From positions 429,848 to 493,847 of the forward strand of contig NZ_JACHNP010000003.1 of assembly GCF_014206815.1 (NCBI RefSeq): a stretch of 64,000 bases of DNA, written 5' to 3'. Origin of the DNA: Xanthomonas sp. F10 (GTDB taxonomy: Bacteria; Pseudomonadota; Gammaproteobacteria; Xanthomonadales; Xanthomonadaceae). Every line of letters begins with the position of its first letter. The first letter of the stretch is position 1. A program made the translations under genes and the position numbers. Below, one piece after another: positions 8,754-16,167 of the stretch. Below the pieces are notes generated by a model, which was given only the letters and a program-made list of their open reading frames with translations, was not told where the DNA came from and did no database searches.

Positions 8754-8780
8754 AAAAAACCCGGCCGAGGCCGGGCTTTT
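8754..8780 (-). terminator. Rho-independent terminator of the mla operon
   Basis: On the minus strand a GC stem (CCCGGC/GCCGGG, 4-nt loop) is followed by six T residues, 24 bp past the mlaA stop. The plus strand also has a short T run after the stem, so it may work in both directions. Confidence 0.8.
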
Positions 8781-8803
8781 CGTAGGTGGATCGTGCGCCT
8801 AAC

Positions 8804-9865
8804 TCAGCGACCGCCGCGCCACTCCGGGACCGGCATCGCGTCCACCGGCACCGTCGGATTGGTTTCTTCCTCGCGCAGATAGGCCGGCAGATCGTCGTCC
8901 TGGCGCTTGTGCCCGCGCATGTCGCTCTCGATCTGATAGTTGCGGCGCTGCAGCCAGGCATCGCGGGTCAGCTGGTACTCGTCCGGCGCCTGGTCGCGCA
9001 GGCTGTCCAGCGACAGCAACTGCGCCCGCGTGTCCACCAACTGCAGACCCTGCAGGCCGATGCGCACCCGGTCCTCCTCGATCTGCTGCAGCGGCGACAG
9101 CGGCGCGTCGCCGACCAGGCCGAACGCATCGCGTACCGTGCGCGGGCCGAATAACGGCAGTTCCAGATAGCGCGAGCGGCGCCAGCCCCACACGCCCAGG
9201 GTCTGGCCGAAGTCCTCGCTGCGTCGCGGCAGGTTGGCGTCGGTGGCCGGGTCGAAGATGCCGCCGATGCCGAGCGTGCTGTTGATCAGGAACCGGCTCA
9301 GGGTCTGCCCCGCCTGCAGCGGACGGCCCTGCAGCAACTGGTTGACCATGGTCAGCGGCGAACTGAGGTTGTCGAAGAAGTTGGTCACGCCCAGCCGCAC
9401 CGGCCGCGGCACCACGTTGACGTAGGCGCGGGCCAGCGGCCGCGCCACCGCGCGGTCGACCACGTTGTTGAAGGCATGCACCTTGCGGTTGTACTTCTCC
9501 CACGGGTCGTAGCTCTGCGGTGCCTGCACGCCTGCCGGCAGGGTCGGATCGGCGACCGGGTTGTACGGGTCGCTGCCGTAGATCGCGGCGTAGTCCGCAT
9601 CGGCGGACGCGGTCGGGTCCTGCGCGGTCGTCGGGGCCGGCGCCGTCGCGGCCGCCTGGGCGGCATCGGCCGTCGCGGCCGCCGTGTCCACGGGGGCCGG
9701 TGCGGGAGCCGGTGCGGCGGCGCCGCTGCCGGTCTGGTCCTGCATGGACATGGCGGGCGCGGGCGGGGCCGCCGGCGGAGGCGGCGGCGTGCGCTTGGGC
9801 GCGCCGGCGCAGGCGCCCAGGGCGGCGGCCAGGGTCAGGGAGGTGAGGATACGCAGCACGTTCAT
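8804..9865 (-). CDS. mlaA: Outer-membrane phospholipid transport lipoprotein MlaA (VacJ)
   Basis: MlaA removes mislocalised phospholipids from the outer leaflet of the outer membrane and passes them to MlaC. The 353-residue protein has a lipoprotein signal with lipobox LGAC (Cys19). A long linker rich in Pro, Ala and Thr follows (about 22-95), then the MlaA domain with DPWEKYNRKVHAFNN and SRFLINSTLGIGGIFDPA and the EDFGQTLGVWG segment. It is longer than the E. coli protein mainly because of that linker. It is the last gene of the mlaFEDCBA operon, 3 bp after mlaB, and is followed by a strong terminator. Confidence 0.93.
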   Translation of the reverse strand: MNVLRILTSLTLAAALGACAGAPKRTPPPPPAAPPAPAMSMQDQTGSGAAAPAPAPAPVDTAAATADAAQAAATAPAPTTAQDPTASADADYAAIYGSDPYNPVADPTLPAGVQAPQSYDPWEKYNRKVHAFNNVVDRAVARPLARAYVNVVPRPVRLGVTNFFDNLSSPLTMVNQLLQGRPLQAGQTLSRFLINSTLGIGGIFDPATDANLPRRSEDFGQTLGVWGWRRSRYLELPLFGPRTVRDAFGLVGDAPLSPLQQIEEDRVRIGLQGLQLVDTRAQLLSLDSLRDQAPDEYQLTRDAWLQRRNYQIESDMRGHKRQDDDLPAYLREEETNPTVPVDAMPVPEWRGGR

Positions 9866-9868
9866 GTG

Positions 9869-10183
9869 TCAGCTCGCCGCAGGGGGAGAGTGGAAGTCCA
9901 GGGTCGAGGCCAGCCGGTAGGCGGCGCTCAAGTCGGTCAGGCCGGCCGGGGCGCCATGGATGGCGACCTCGGCCTGGCCCTGGGCGCGCAGGCGCGCGGC
10001 GAGTTCGGCGAGCAGCGCCAGGCCGGCGCTGTCCACACGCGACACCGCCTGCAGGTCCAGCGCGCGTGCGCCCGGCAGCGCGCGCAGCGCCGCCGGCCAC
10101 AGCGCGGTGGCCGCGGCACGGTCGAGCACGCCGCTCAGCGCGAGCGTGTCGCCGTCGCGGCGCAGTTGCGCATCACTTGCCAC
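9869..10183 (-). CDS. mlaB: STAS-domain protein MlaB
   Basis: MlaB is the small cytoplasmic STAS subunit that stabilises and activates the MlaFE ABC transporter. The 104-residue product has the STAS pattern of alternating strands and helices, with ALDLQAVSRVDSAGLALLAELAARL around the conserved Asp-Ser position. Its start lies 11 nt inside the end of mlaC and its stop is 3 bp before mlaA, so it is embedded in the operon. Sequence identity in this family is low; gene order carries much of the weight. Confidence 0.88.
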   Translation of the reverse strand: MASDAQLRRDGDTLALSGVLDRAAATALWPAALRALPGARALDLQAVSRVDSAGLALLAELAARLRAQGQAEVAIHGAPAGLTDLSAAYRLASTLDFHSPPAAS

Positions 10184-10841
10184 TGTTGCTCGCCGGTGCC
10201 GCCTGCAGCGTGCCGTTGCGCAGCTCGGACGCGACCTCGGCGATCGACTTGTTGCGCAGCGGGGTGTCGAACTGGTTGCGGAAGGTCTGCACGTAGGACA
10301 CGCCCTCGACCATCACGTCGAAGATCTTCCAGCCCGCGCCGGTGTTGCGCAGCAGGTAGTCCACCGGCACCGGGTCGCCGCCGCTGCGCAGCAGCTCGGT
10401 CGAGACCTTGACGCCGCGGCCGCCTGGCAGCGGGGTTTCCGACTTCACCCGCACCTGCGGCTTGCCTTCGAAGGTCAGCAGCGAGGTGCCGTAGCGCTGC
10501 ATCAGGTTGTCGGCCATCGCGTCGCCGAACAGCTTGACGTCGGCGTCGGAGGCGCCGCGGCCGTGCACGCCCAGCACCAGGCGGGCGGCGTAGTCGCGGT
10601 CGAAGGACTTGTTCATCTCGCTGTCGATGAACTGGCGCAGCGCGGTGGGGTTGCTCTTGAACTCGTTGCGGCGCTGTTCCAGCGTGGTCAGGATGCGCGT
10701 GCTGTTCTCCAGCACCACCTTGCTGGCCGAACCGGCCTGGGCGGCGGAGGCAGCCGGCGCGGCGGCCTGGGCCAGGGCGGCGGAGGGCGCGGCCACGGCC
10801 AGCGCGGCGGCGAGAGCGGCGGAAAGCAGTTTGATCGTCAT
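10173..10841 (-). CDS. mlaC: Periplasmic phospholipid carrier MlaC
   Basis: MlaC shuttles phospholipid between MlaA and the MlaFEDB complex. The 222-residue protein has a signal peptide (about residues 1-25), an Ala-rich spacer, and the MlaC domain with FDRDYAARLVLG, LMQRYGTSLL, VDYLLRNTGAGWKIFDVMVEGVS and FRNQFDTPL. The ATG at 10841 overlaps the TGA of mlaD (ATGA). The C-terminus overlaps mlaB by 11 nt. Confidence 0.93.
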   Translation of the reverse strand: MTIKLLSAALAAALAVAAPSAALAQAAAPAASAAQAGSASKVVLENSTRILTTLEQRRNEFKSNPTALRQFIDSEMNKSFDRDYAARLVLGVHGRGASDADVKLFGDAMADNLMQRYGTSLLTFEGKPQVRVKSETPLPGGRGVKVSTELLRSGGDPVPVDYLLRNTGAGWKIFDVMVEGVSYVQTFRNQFDTPLRNKSIAEVASELRNGTLQAAPASNSGK

Positions 10842-11377
10842 GGCTTGGGTTCCGTTGCGGGCGTGGTGGGGTCGGCCGAGGGTGCGGCAGCGGGCGTTGC
10901 GTTCTTGTCGCCGCCGGCGCTGCCGCCGCCGAACATGTACTTGCCGACCAGCTGGATCAGGTCCACCGCCGGCTGGGTGAAGGCGATTTCCTGGCCGGGC
11001 TTGAGCGTGTCCGGGTCGCCGCCGGGCTGCAGGCCGACATAGCTCTCGCCCAGCAGGCCGCTGGTCAGGATCGCCGCCGAGGTGTCGGCCGGCAGATCCT
11101 TGTACTTGTCGTCGATGGACAGGGTGACGACCGAGTCGAACTTGGTCGGGTCCAGGTCGATCTTGGCGACCTGGCCGATGATGACGCCGCCGATCTTCAC
11201 TGGCGCCTGCGCACGCAGCTGGCCGATCTGCGAGAAGCGCGCGATCAGGTCGTAGCGGTGGCCGCCGAAGCCCCACTGGCGGTTGGTGGAAGCCAGCGCC
11301 AGCACCAGCAGCGAGGCCAGGCCCAGCAGCAGGAAGGCGCCGACGGCGAACTCGAGACGGGGACCACGGAGAGCCAT
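10838..11377 (-). CDS. mlaD: MCE-domain protein MlaD
   Basis: MlaD forms the hexameric lipid-binding ring of the inner-membrane Mla complex. The 179-residue protein has one N-terminal helix (about 11-30) and a single MCE domain with YDLIARFSQIGQLRAQAPVKIGGVIIGQV and LLGESYVGLQPGG. The C-terminal 35 residues are rich in Ala, Thr and Pro. It sits between mlaE (about 100 bp upstream) and mlaC, with an overlapping stop/start at the mlaC end. Confidence 0.93.
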   Translation of the reverse strand: MALRGPRLEFAVGAFLLLGLASLLVLALASTNRQWGFGGHRYDLIARFSQIGQLRAQAPVKIGGVIIGQVAKIDLDPTKFDSVVTLSIDDKYKDLPADTSAAILTSGLLGESYVGLQPGGDPDTLKPGQEIAFTQPAVDLIQLVGKYMFGGGSAGGDKNATPAAAPSADPTTPATEPKP

Positions 11378-11480
11378 AACGTGTCTACCTTGTTGATTCA
11401 GCGTGGCCGCGGCGCCAGTGCCGCGACCGGGATGTTGCCGCGGAGCCTGCCGTCGCCGGCTGGCTACGCGTTGGCGCCGC

Positions 11481-12230
11481 TCAGCGGAACAGCAGCGCCG
11501 ACATGACGAAATTGAACATCAACACCAGCAGCGAGGCGTTGACCACGGCGCGGGTGGTGGCCACCGAGGTGCCCTCGATGGTCGGCTCGGCGTGGAAGCC
11601 GACATAGGCCGCCACCAGCGCCGCGGTGCCGCCGAACACTGCCGACTTCAGCATCGCCACGCCGAAGTCGTCCCAGAAATCCACGCTGCTCGACAGCGCC
11701 GACCAGAACGTGCCGCGGTCCAGGCCGAGAGCGCCCACCGCCTCGAAATAGCTGGCGCTGATCGCCAGCGAGCAGAAGATGCCGGTCAGCAGCGGCACGG
11801 TCAGCACCGCCGCCCAGAAGCGCGGCGCCACCGCCTTGGCCACCGGGTCGATCGCCATCAGCTCCAGCGCCTTGATCTGGTCGGTGGCGCGCATCAGGCC
11901 CAGTTCGGCGGCGATGGAACTGCCGGCGCGGCCGATGAACAGCAGCGCGGTCAGCACCGGCGCCAGTTCGCGGTACAGCGACAGGCCGAGCAGGGTCGAC
12001 AGCGCATCGGAGGCGCCGTAGGTCTGCAGCGTGCGGTAGCCCTGCAGGGTCAGCACCAGCCCGACGAAGGCGCCGCCCACGGCGATGATCGGCAGCGAGC
12101 GCGCGCCGACCTTGTAGATCTCGCGGATCAGCTCGGCCAGCAGGTCGCGGGTCGGCAGCGAGCCGCGCAGCACGGTCAGGAAGAACAGCCCGGCGCGGCC
12201 CAGGGAACGGATCGGGGCAACGATGGCCAT
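11481..12230 (-). CDS. mlaE: ABC transporter permease MlaE
   Basis: The 249-residue permease of the Mla transporter has five or six helices and the MlaE signature ELAPVLTALLFIGRAGSSIAAELG, followed by TDQIKALELMAIDPV. It moves phospholipid between the inner membrane and MlaD. The ATG overlaps the TGA of mlaF (ATGA). All family landmarks are present and the length is normal. Confidence 0.94.
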   Translation of the reverse strand: MAIVAPIRSLGRAGLFFLTVLRGSLPTRDLLAELIREIYKVGARSLPIIAVGGAFVGLVLTLQGYRTLQTYGASDALSTLLGLSLYRELAPVLTALLFIGRAGSSIAAELGLMRATDQIKALELMAIDPVAKAVAPRFWAAVLTVPLLTGIFCSLAISASYFEAVGALGLDRGTFWSALSSSVDFWDDFGVAMLKSAVFGGTAALVAAYVGFHAEPTIEGTSVATTRAVVNASLLVLMFNFVMSALLFR

Positions 12231-13021
12231 CAGGCGGCGCTCCGCGCGCGCTGCGGCGCATCGAACGGGATCGGGCCGTCGGGGCGGCCGTGCAGGAACT
12301 GCTGCAGCAGCGGATCGCTGCTGGCCTGCAATTCCTGCGGGGTGCCGGCGAAGACCACGCCGCCGTTGGCGATGGCCACGGCCTGGTCGCAGATCGGCAG
12401 GGTCTCGTGGACGTGGTGGCTGACGATGATGCTGGTCAGGCCCAGGGTGTGGTTGAGGCGCTGGATCAGGCTCATGATCACGCCGGAGGCGATCGGGTCC
12501 AGGCCGGTCAGGGGTTCGTCGTAGATCATCAGCGGCGGATCCAGGGCCAGCGCGCGTGCCAGCGCCACGCGCCGCGCCATGCCGCCGGACAGCTCGCGCG
12601 GCCAGGCATCGGCGGCGGCCAGCAGGCCCACCGCGTGCAGCTTCAGCGCCACCAGCCGCTGCAGCACCGGCTCCGGCAGGCGGGTGTGGGCGCGCAACGG
12701 CAGCGCCACGTTCTCGGCCACGCTCAGGTCGGTGAGCAGGCCATTGCCCTGCAGCAGCACGCCGATGCTCTTGCGGGTCTCGCGCAGCGCGCGGCTGCCG
12801 CGCGGCAGCGGCTGGCCGAACACCTCGAGCGTGCCCGCGGCCGGCACCAGTTCGCCGGTCAGCGCCGCCAGCAGCGTGGACTTGCCGCTGCCGGACGGCC
12901 CGAGCACGGCGGTGATGCTGCCGCGCGGCACGCGCAGCGAGACGTCGCGCAGGATCGCGCGGCCGCCGCGGTCGATACGTACGCCCGACAACTGCACCAG
13001 ATTGGGTTCGGAAGACGCCAT
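12230..13021 (-). CDS. mlaF: ABC transporter ATPase MlaF
   Basis: The 263-residue cytoplasmic ATPase energises phospholipid transport. Walker A is GPSGSGKST (41-49), the signature is LSGGM and Walker B is LMIYDEPLTGLDP, with the switch His in IVSHH. The open frame runs 29 codons further upstream, but MASSEPN at 13021 fits the family's usual N-terminus. The first gene of mlaFEDCBA. Confidence 0.94.
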   Translation of the reverse strand: MASSEPNLVQLSGVRIDRGGRAILRDVSLRVPRGSITAVLGPSGSGKSTLLAALTGELVPAAGTLEVFGQPLPRGSRALRETRKSIGVLLQGNGLLTDLSVAENVALPLRAHTRLPEPVLQRLVALKLHAVGLLAAADAWPRELSGGMARRVALARALALDPPLMIYDEPLTGLDPIASGVIMSLIQRLNHTLGLTSIIVSHHVHETLPICDQAVAIANGGVVFAGTPQELQASSDPLLQQFLHGRPDGPIPFDAPQRARSAA

Positions 13022-13058
13022 CGCGACCTTTAACGAAAATACAACATAGGATCGATCC

Positions 13059-13080
13059 GTTCGGCTGAACTTAACCGAAC
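13059..13080. promoter_or_regulatory. Dyad upstream of the mla operon
   Basis: GTTCGG and CCGAAC arms are separated by 10 nt, 38 bp before the mlaF ATG. It could be an operator or a small leader hairpin. A TATGTT -10-like hexamer lies between the dyad and the gene, but no convincing -35 was found. Confidence 0.3.
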
Positions 13081-13306
13081 TGGCCCGTGCAGTATTGTGG
13101 CACCGCAAGGGCCGGTGTGCGCGCCGGCTTCGCCCTGTTCATGCAACAGCGTGTCATGCCGCAGCGTCTCTGCCCGGCCCGCGATCGCGTCGGGCGCGCC
13201 GTCGCCGCACGCCGTGTGGACAAATGCCGGGACGTGCTTGTGCCCTTGGCTGCGCCACGCGACGATGCCGGCAGGCGCCCGTGCCGAACCACACCTGGAG
13301 TCAAGG

Positions 13307-13594
13307 ATGGAGCTGTTGAGCTTGGAACACTTCGCCGGAAGCGTGAACGAGACGTTCGCGGCGCAGTTGAACGAGGGCGAGGTCGCGTTCGTGCTGGTGG
13401 AGGCACGGCCGTTGCCGACGTCTCCCGCGGCGCGGCGCGCCCCGTTCTCGCTGCTGTTCCGCAACGGCTCGGCGTTCCTGTTTCCGCAGCAGACCTACCA
13501 GATGCGTCATCCGCGCCTGGGCGAGATCGGCATCTTCCTGGTGCCGGTCGCGCGCGAACGCGACGGCTTCCTGTATCAGGCGGTGTTCAACTGA
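13307..13594 (+). CDS. DUF6916-like small protein beside tail-collar genes
   Basis: A 95-residue protein beginning MELLSLEHFAGSVNETF and ending in LVPVARERDGFLYQAVFN. AAGG lies just before the chosen ATG; the open frame begins earlier but upstream codons are not protein-like. Proteins of this pattern are typically encoded beside microcystin-dependent tail-collar genes in proteobacteria, as here, although this one is on the opposite strand and converges on the GNAT gene with a 19-nt overlap. The function is not known. It has no signal peptide or membrane helix. Confidence 0.7.
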   Translation: MELLSLEHFAGSVNETFAAQLNEGEVAFVLVEARPLPTSPAARRAPFSLLFRNGSAFLFPQQTYQMRHPRLGEIGIFLVPVARERDGFLYQAVFN

Positions 13595-14157
13595 CCCGTG
13601 CCCGGCCCCGCGCCGGGGCCGTCCCAGCGCATGGCCAGATGGGTCTGGCCGGCTTCGCCGGCGACGAAGCCGAGCCGCGCGTAAAGCCGCTGCGCCTGGG
13701 GGTTGGCATGCAGGACATGCAACGTCAGCGCACGCCCGTCCGCACTCGCGAACGTTTGCGCGTGCGCGATCAGCGCGCTACCGATGCCTTGTCCGCGGCA
13801 GTCCGGCAGCAGGCTGATATCGACCAGCACGTGCGGATCCGCGCTGCGGTCCAGGTACAGCCGACCCAGCCGCCCGCGCGGGTCTTCCACGATCAGGAAG
13901 TCGGCGGACGGGAAATGCTGCAGATAGTGCGCGTGCTGCAAGGCGAACTGCTGGTCGAGAAAGGCGCGCTTGGCCGGTTCCGGCCATGGCACCGCGGCCA
14001 GCTCGTCGTGGCGCGTGCTGGCGTACAGGTCGCGCAGCCAGGGCATGTCGCCCGCGTGCGCGGCGCGCAGCACCACGCCACGCGTCCGCAGCGCGGCTGG
14101 CGCCTCGATGGCCTCGTGCCTGGCGGGAAACGCCGGCACAGGCGCAGCACTGGCCAT
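13576..14157 (-). CDS. GNAT-family N-acetyltransferase
   Basis: A 193-residue cytoplasmic acetyltransferase. The acetyl-CoA site is the DCRGQGIGSALIAHA segment, preceded by LYLDRSADPHVLVDISLLP, and followed by HVLHANPQAQRLYARLGF. The substrate is unknown. It follows the third tail-collar gene by 8 bp on the same strand, and GNATs often travel with this gene cluster, so it may modify a product of the cluster. Its end overlaps the convergent DUF6916-like gene. Confidence 0.87.
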   Translation of the reverse strand: MASAAPVPAFPARHEAIEAPAALRTRGVVLRAAHAGDMPWLRDLYASTRHDELAAVPWPEPAKRAFLDQQFALQHAHYLQHFPSADFLIVEDPRGRLGRLYLDRSADPHVLVDISLLPDCRGQGIGSALIAHAQTFASADGRALTLHVLHANPQAQRLYARLGFVAGEAGQTHLAMRWDGPGAGPGTGQLNTA

Positions 14158-14165
14158 GTGGCCGC

Positions 14166-14702
14166 TCAACTGAAGACGGGGTAGTCCCCGCTGAGCGCGA
14201 TACAGAAGTTCACCGCCAGATACGGCTGCCGGTTCTCGTGCGCCAGCCCCTTGCCGGTGGGCATCACCATGGTCGGGGAGAACTGCGTGTTCGGCGCGAC
14301 GGCCAGGAACGGACGTTCGCTGGTGCTGTTCAGTGACGACAGGGCGGCACCGCTGGCAGGGGTGCCGGTCTTCTTGGCCGGATCCGGTTGCGAGAACGCA
14401 TTGACGCCGTGCTGGTGCATCGGGATCTGCGTGCTTTGCAGGCTGACGCCCGCCGATCCGAAGTTGCTGCCCAGCGTGTGCGCAGTCAGCCCAGGTCCCG
14501 GGCCTTGCTGGCAGCCGGCGCGCGCGGTGAAGTTCGGCAACTGGAACGTGCTGCTGCCATTGCCACCGTAGGCCACGCCGAGCAGCGAATACAGCGCGCT
14601 GTTCTGCGTGATCGGCAGGACGGCGCCGTTGCACAGCGCCCAGCCATACGGGTTGTAGTCGAAGCCGAACAGCTGGATTTCGCCGAGATAGGGTTCGGTC
14701 AT
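14166..14702 (-). CDS. Tail-collar (microcystin-dependent-protein family) protein 3
   Basis: This 178-residue member begins MTEPYLGEIQLFGFDYNPYGWALCNG, which matches the start of the phage tail collar domain (GEI..F...P.GW..C.G). GVAYGGNGSSTFQLPNF follows, and the C-terminal VNFCIALSGDYP segment is also typical. The family is related to tail-fibre receptor-binding proteins and its cellular role is unsettled. It is the third of three tandem paralogues transcribed leftward, followed 8 bp later by the GNAT gene. No signal peptide is visible. Confidence 0.88.
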   Translation of the reverse strand: MTEPYLGEIQLFGFDYNPYGWALCNGAVLPITQNSALYSLLGVAYGGNGSSTFQLPNFTARAGCQQGPGPGLTAHTLGSNFGSAGVSLQSTQIPMHQHGVNAFSQPDPAKKTGTPASGAALSSLNSTSERPFLAVAPNTQFSPTMVMPTGKGLAHENRQPYLAVNFCIALSGDYPVFS

Positions 14703-14761
14703 GAGCGGATTCCTCCGATGCAGCGGATGCGTGCCGCAGCCATGCCGGCGCGGCGCAGGGA

Positions 14762-15289
14762 TCAGGCCTGTTGCGGGAAGATGCCGGTGGTGGCGATGCA
14801 GTACTGCACCGTCAGTGTCGGCATGGTGTTGTCGTGCGGCTGGTTGCCGCCGGCGAACGAGGTGCTTTGCGTGGACATCGCCAGCGTGGTGGTACCGCTG
14901 GTGTCGCTGGCATAGAACAAGGCGCCACTCACGGCGGCTGGGAGCAGACCGGCGGGCGCGGTGGCGGTCGCCGCCTCGGTGGTGGCCTGCGCGGTGTGCG
15001 TATGTGCCGGCATCTGCAGGTCGGTCAACGTCACCGTCTCGGTGCCGGCCTTTTGGGCGAGCACGTAGTTGCTGAGCCCCGGCCCCTGGCCCTGATGGAT
15101 CGGCAGGCGACCGCGCAGATCCGGCACCGCGAAGGTGGTGGTGCCATTGCCGCCGTAGACGGTGCCAAGCAGGACGTACAACGGTTCGTACTCGGAGATC
15201 TGCAGCAGCGAGCCGTCGCACGCCTGCCAGCCCTGGGGTGTGCGGCCGAAGCCGAACATGCGGATTTCGCCGATGAAAGGGGTGCCCAT
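14762..15289 (-). CDS. Tail-collar (microcystin-dependent-protein family) protein 2
   Basis: This 175-residue member reads MGTPFIGEIRMFGFGRTPQGW at its start, then LLGTVYGGNGTTTFAVPDLRGRLPIHQGQGPGL and MPAHTHTA, with VQYCIATTGIFPQQA at the end. These are the collar-domain consensus blocks. It is the central copy of the triplet; gaps of 59 and 68 bp to its neighbours suggest one transcript. The copies differ widely in their middles and keep their ends. Confidence 0.88.
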   Translation of the reverse strand: MGTPFIGEIRMFGFGRTPQGWQACDGSLLQISEYEPLYVLLGTVYGGNGTTTFAVPDLRGRLPIHQGQGPGLSNYVLAQKAGTETVTLTDLQMPAHTHTAQATTEAATATAPAGLLPAAVSGALFYASDTSGTTTLAMSTQSTSFAGGNQPHDNTMPTLTVQYCIATTGIFPQQA

Positions 15290-15357
15290 GAGATGCTTCC
15301 TGGTCGATGAGGCGCCACGCGCACGGATGCGCGCTGCGCGCCCGAATGCGGATGCGC

Positions 15358-15903
15358 CTAGCTGCGCGAGGGGAAGATGCCGGACAGCGCGATGCAGAAA
15401 TTGATCGTGGTGTACGGCTGCACGTTCGGATGCGGCTGGCTGCCGCCGCTGTTGGCGATGGTGGACTGCGACAGCGGTATCGTCGCGCCGGGCGCCGCAT
15501 ACAACGCATGCGGGGTCCCGGTGGACATGTTGTTGTTCGCGAACAGGCGGCCGGTCGGCGTGCGGTTGTCGCCGTTGACGCTGCTGCAATCCAGCAGGTG
15601 GGTATGCGCGGGCAGGTTGTCGCCCACCAGGGTCACTGTCTCCGCGCCGGCGGCCTGGCCCATCGGTAGGGCAGGCGGTTGCCATGCCGGATCGGCCGAT
15701 GGCCCATAGCCCATCGGCGTGCGCCCGCGCATGTCGGGCAAGCCGAACGTGGTCTTGCCATCGCCGCCGAAGCGGGTGCTGAGCAGGCTGAACAGCGCCT
15801 GGTTCTGATTGATCGGCAGCAATTGCCCGTTGCACTGCGCAAAATACTTCGGCGCAAACGCGAAACCGGTCAGCATGATCTGACCGATGAAGAACTCGCT
15901 CAT
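15358..15903 (-). CDS. Tail-collar (microcystin-dependent-protein family) protein 1
   Basis: The 181-residue first copy reads MSEFFIGQIMLTGFAFAPKYFAQCNGQ, followed by LLSTRFGGDGKTTFGLPDMRGRTPMG, LPAHTHLLDCS and NFCIALSGIFPSR. It heads the leftward cluster, 264 bp from the divergent adhesin gene. Homology to tail-fibre tips suggests a surface or receptor-binding structure, but there are no other phage genes nearby. Confidence 0.89.
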   Translation of the reverse strand: MSEFFIGQIMLTGFAFAPKYFAQCNGQLLPINQNQALFSLLSTRFGGDGKTTFGLPDMRGRTPMGYGPSADPAWQPPALPMGQAAGAETVTLVGDNLPAHTHLLDCSSVNGDNRTPTGRLFANNNMSTGTPHALYAAPGATIPLSQSTIANSGGSQPHPNVQPYTTINFCIALSGIFPSRS

Positions 15904-16167
15904 GCGGATCTCCCCCCGGAGTTGATGGCACAGACCTCGTGTCTGGTGCGCATCTACTTAATCACGACTTCGGCGACATGCAAGCGACGATTTCGCTGAA
16001 CCAGACAGACATGACGCATTTGTTGCTTTACGTCGCCGCCGACTTGCTGTTCCAATGGCCGCGCGACGCGCATGGCCGATGCTTGGGGGGCCAATGTTCT
16101 GCGGAGTCCGAGGCACCAGGATGGCTGCCAGCGCCCATTGGGGTGGCGCGTTTTAGGGGAATCGAAT

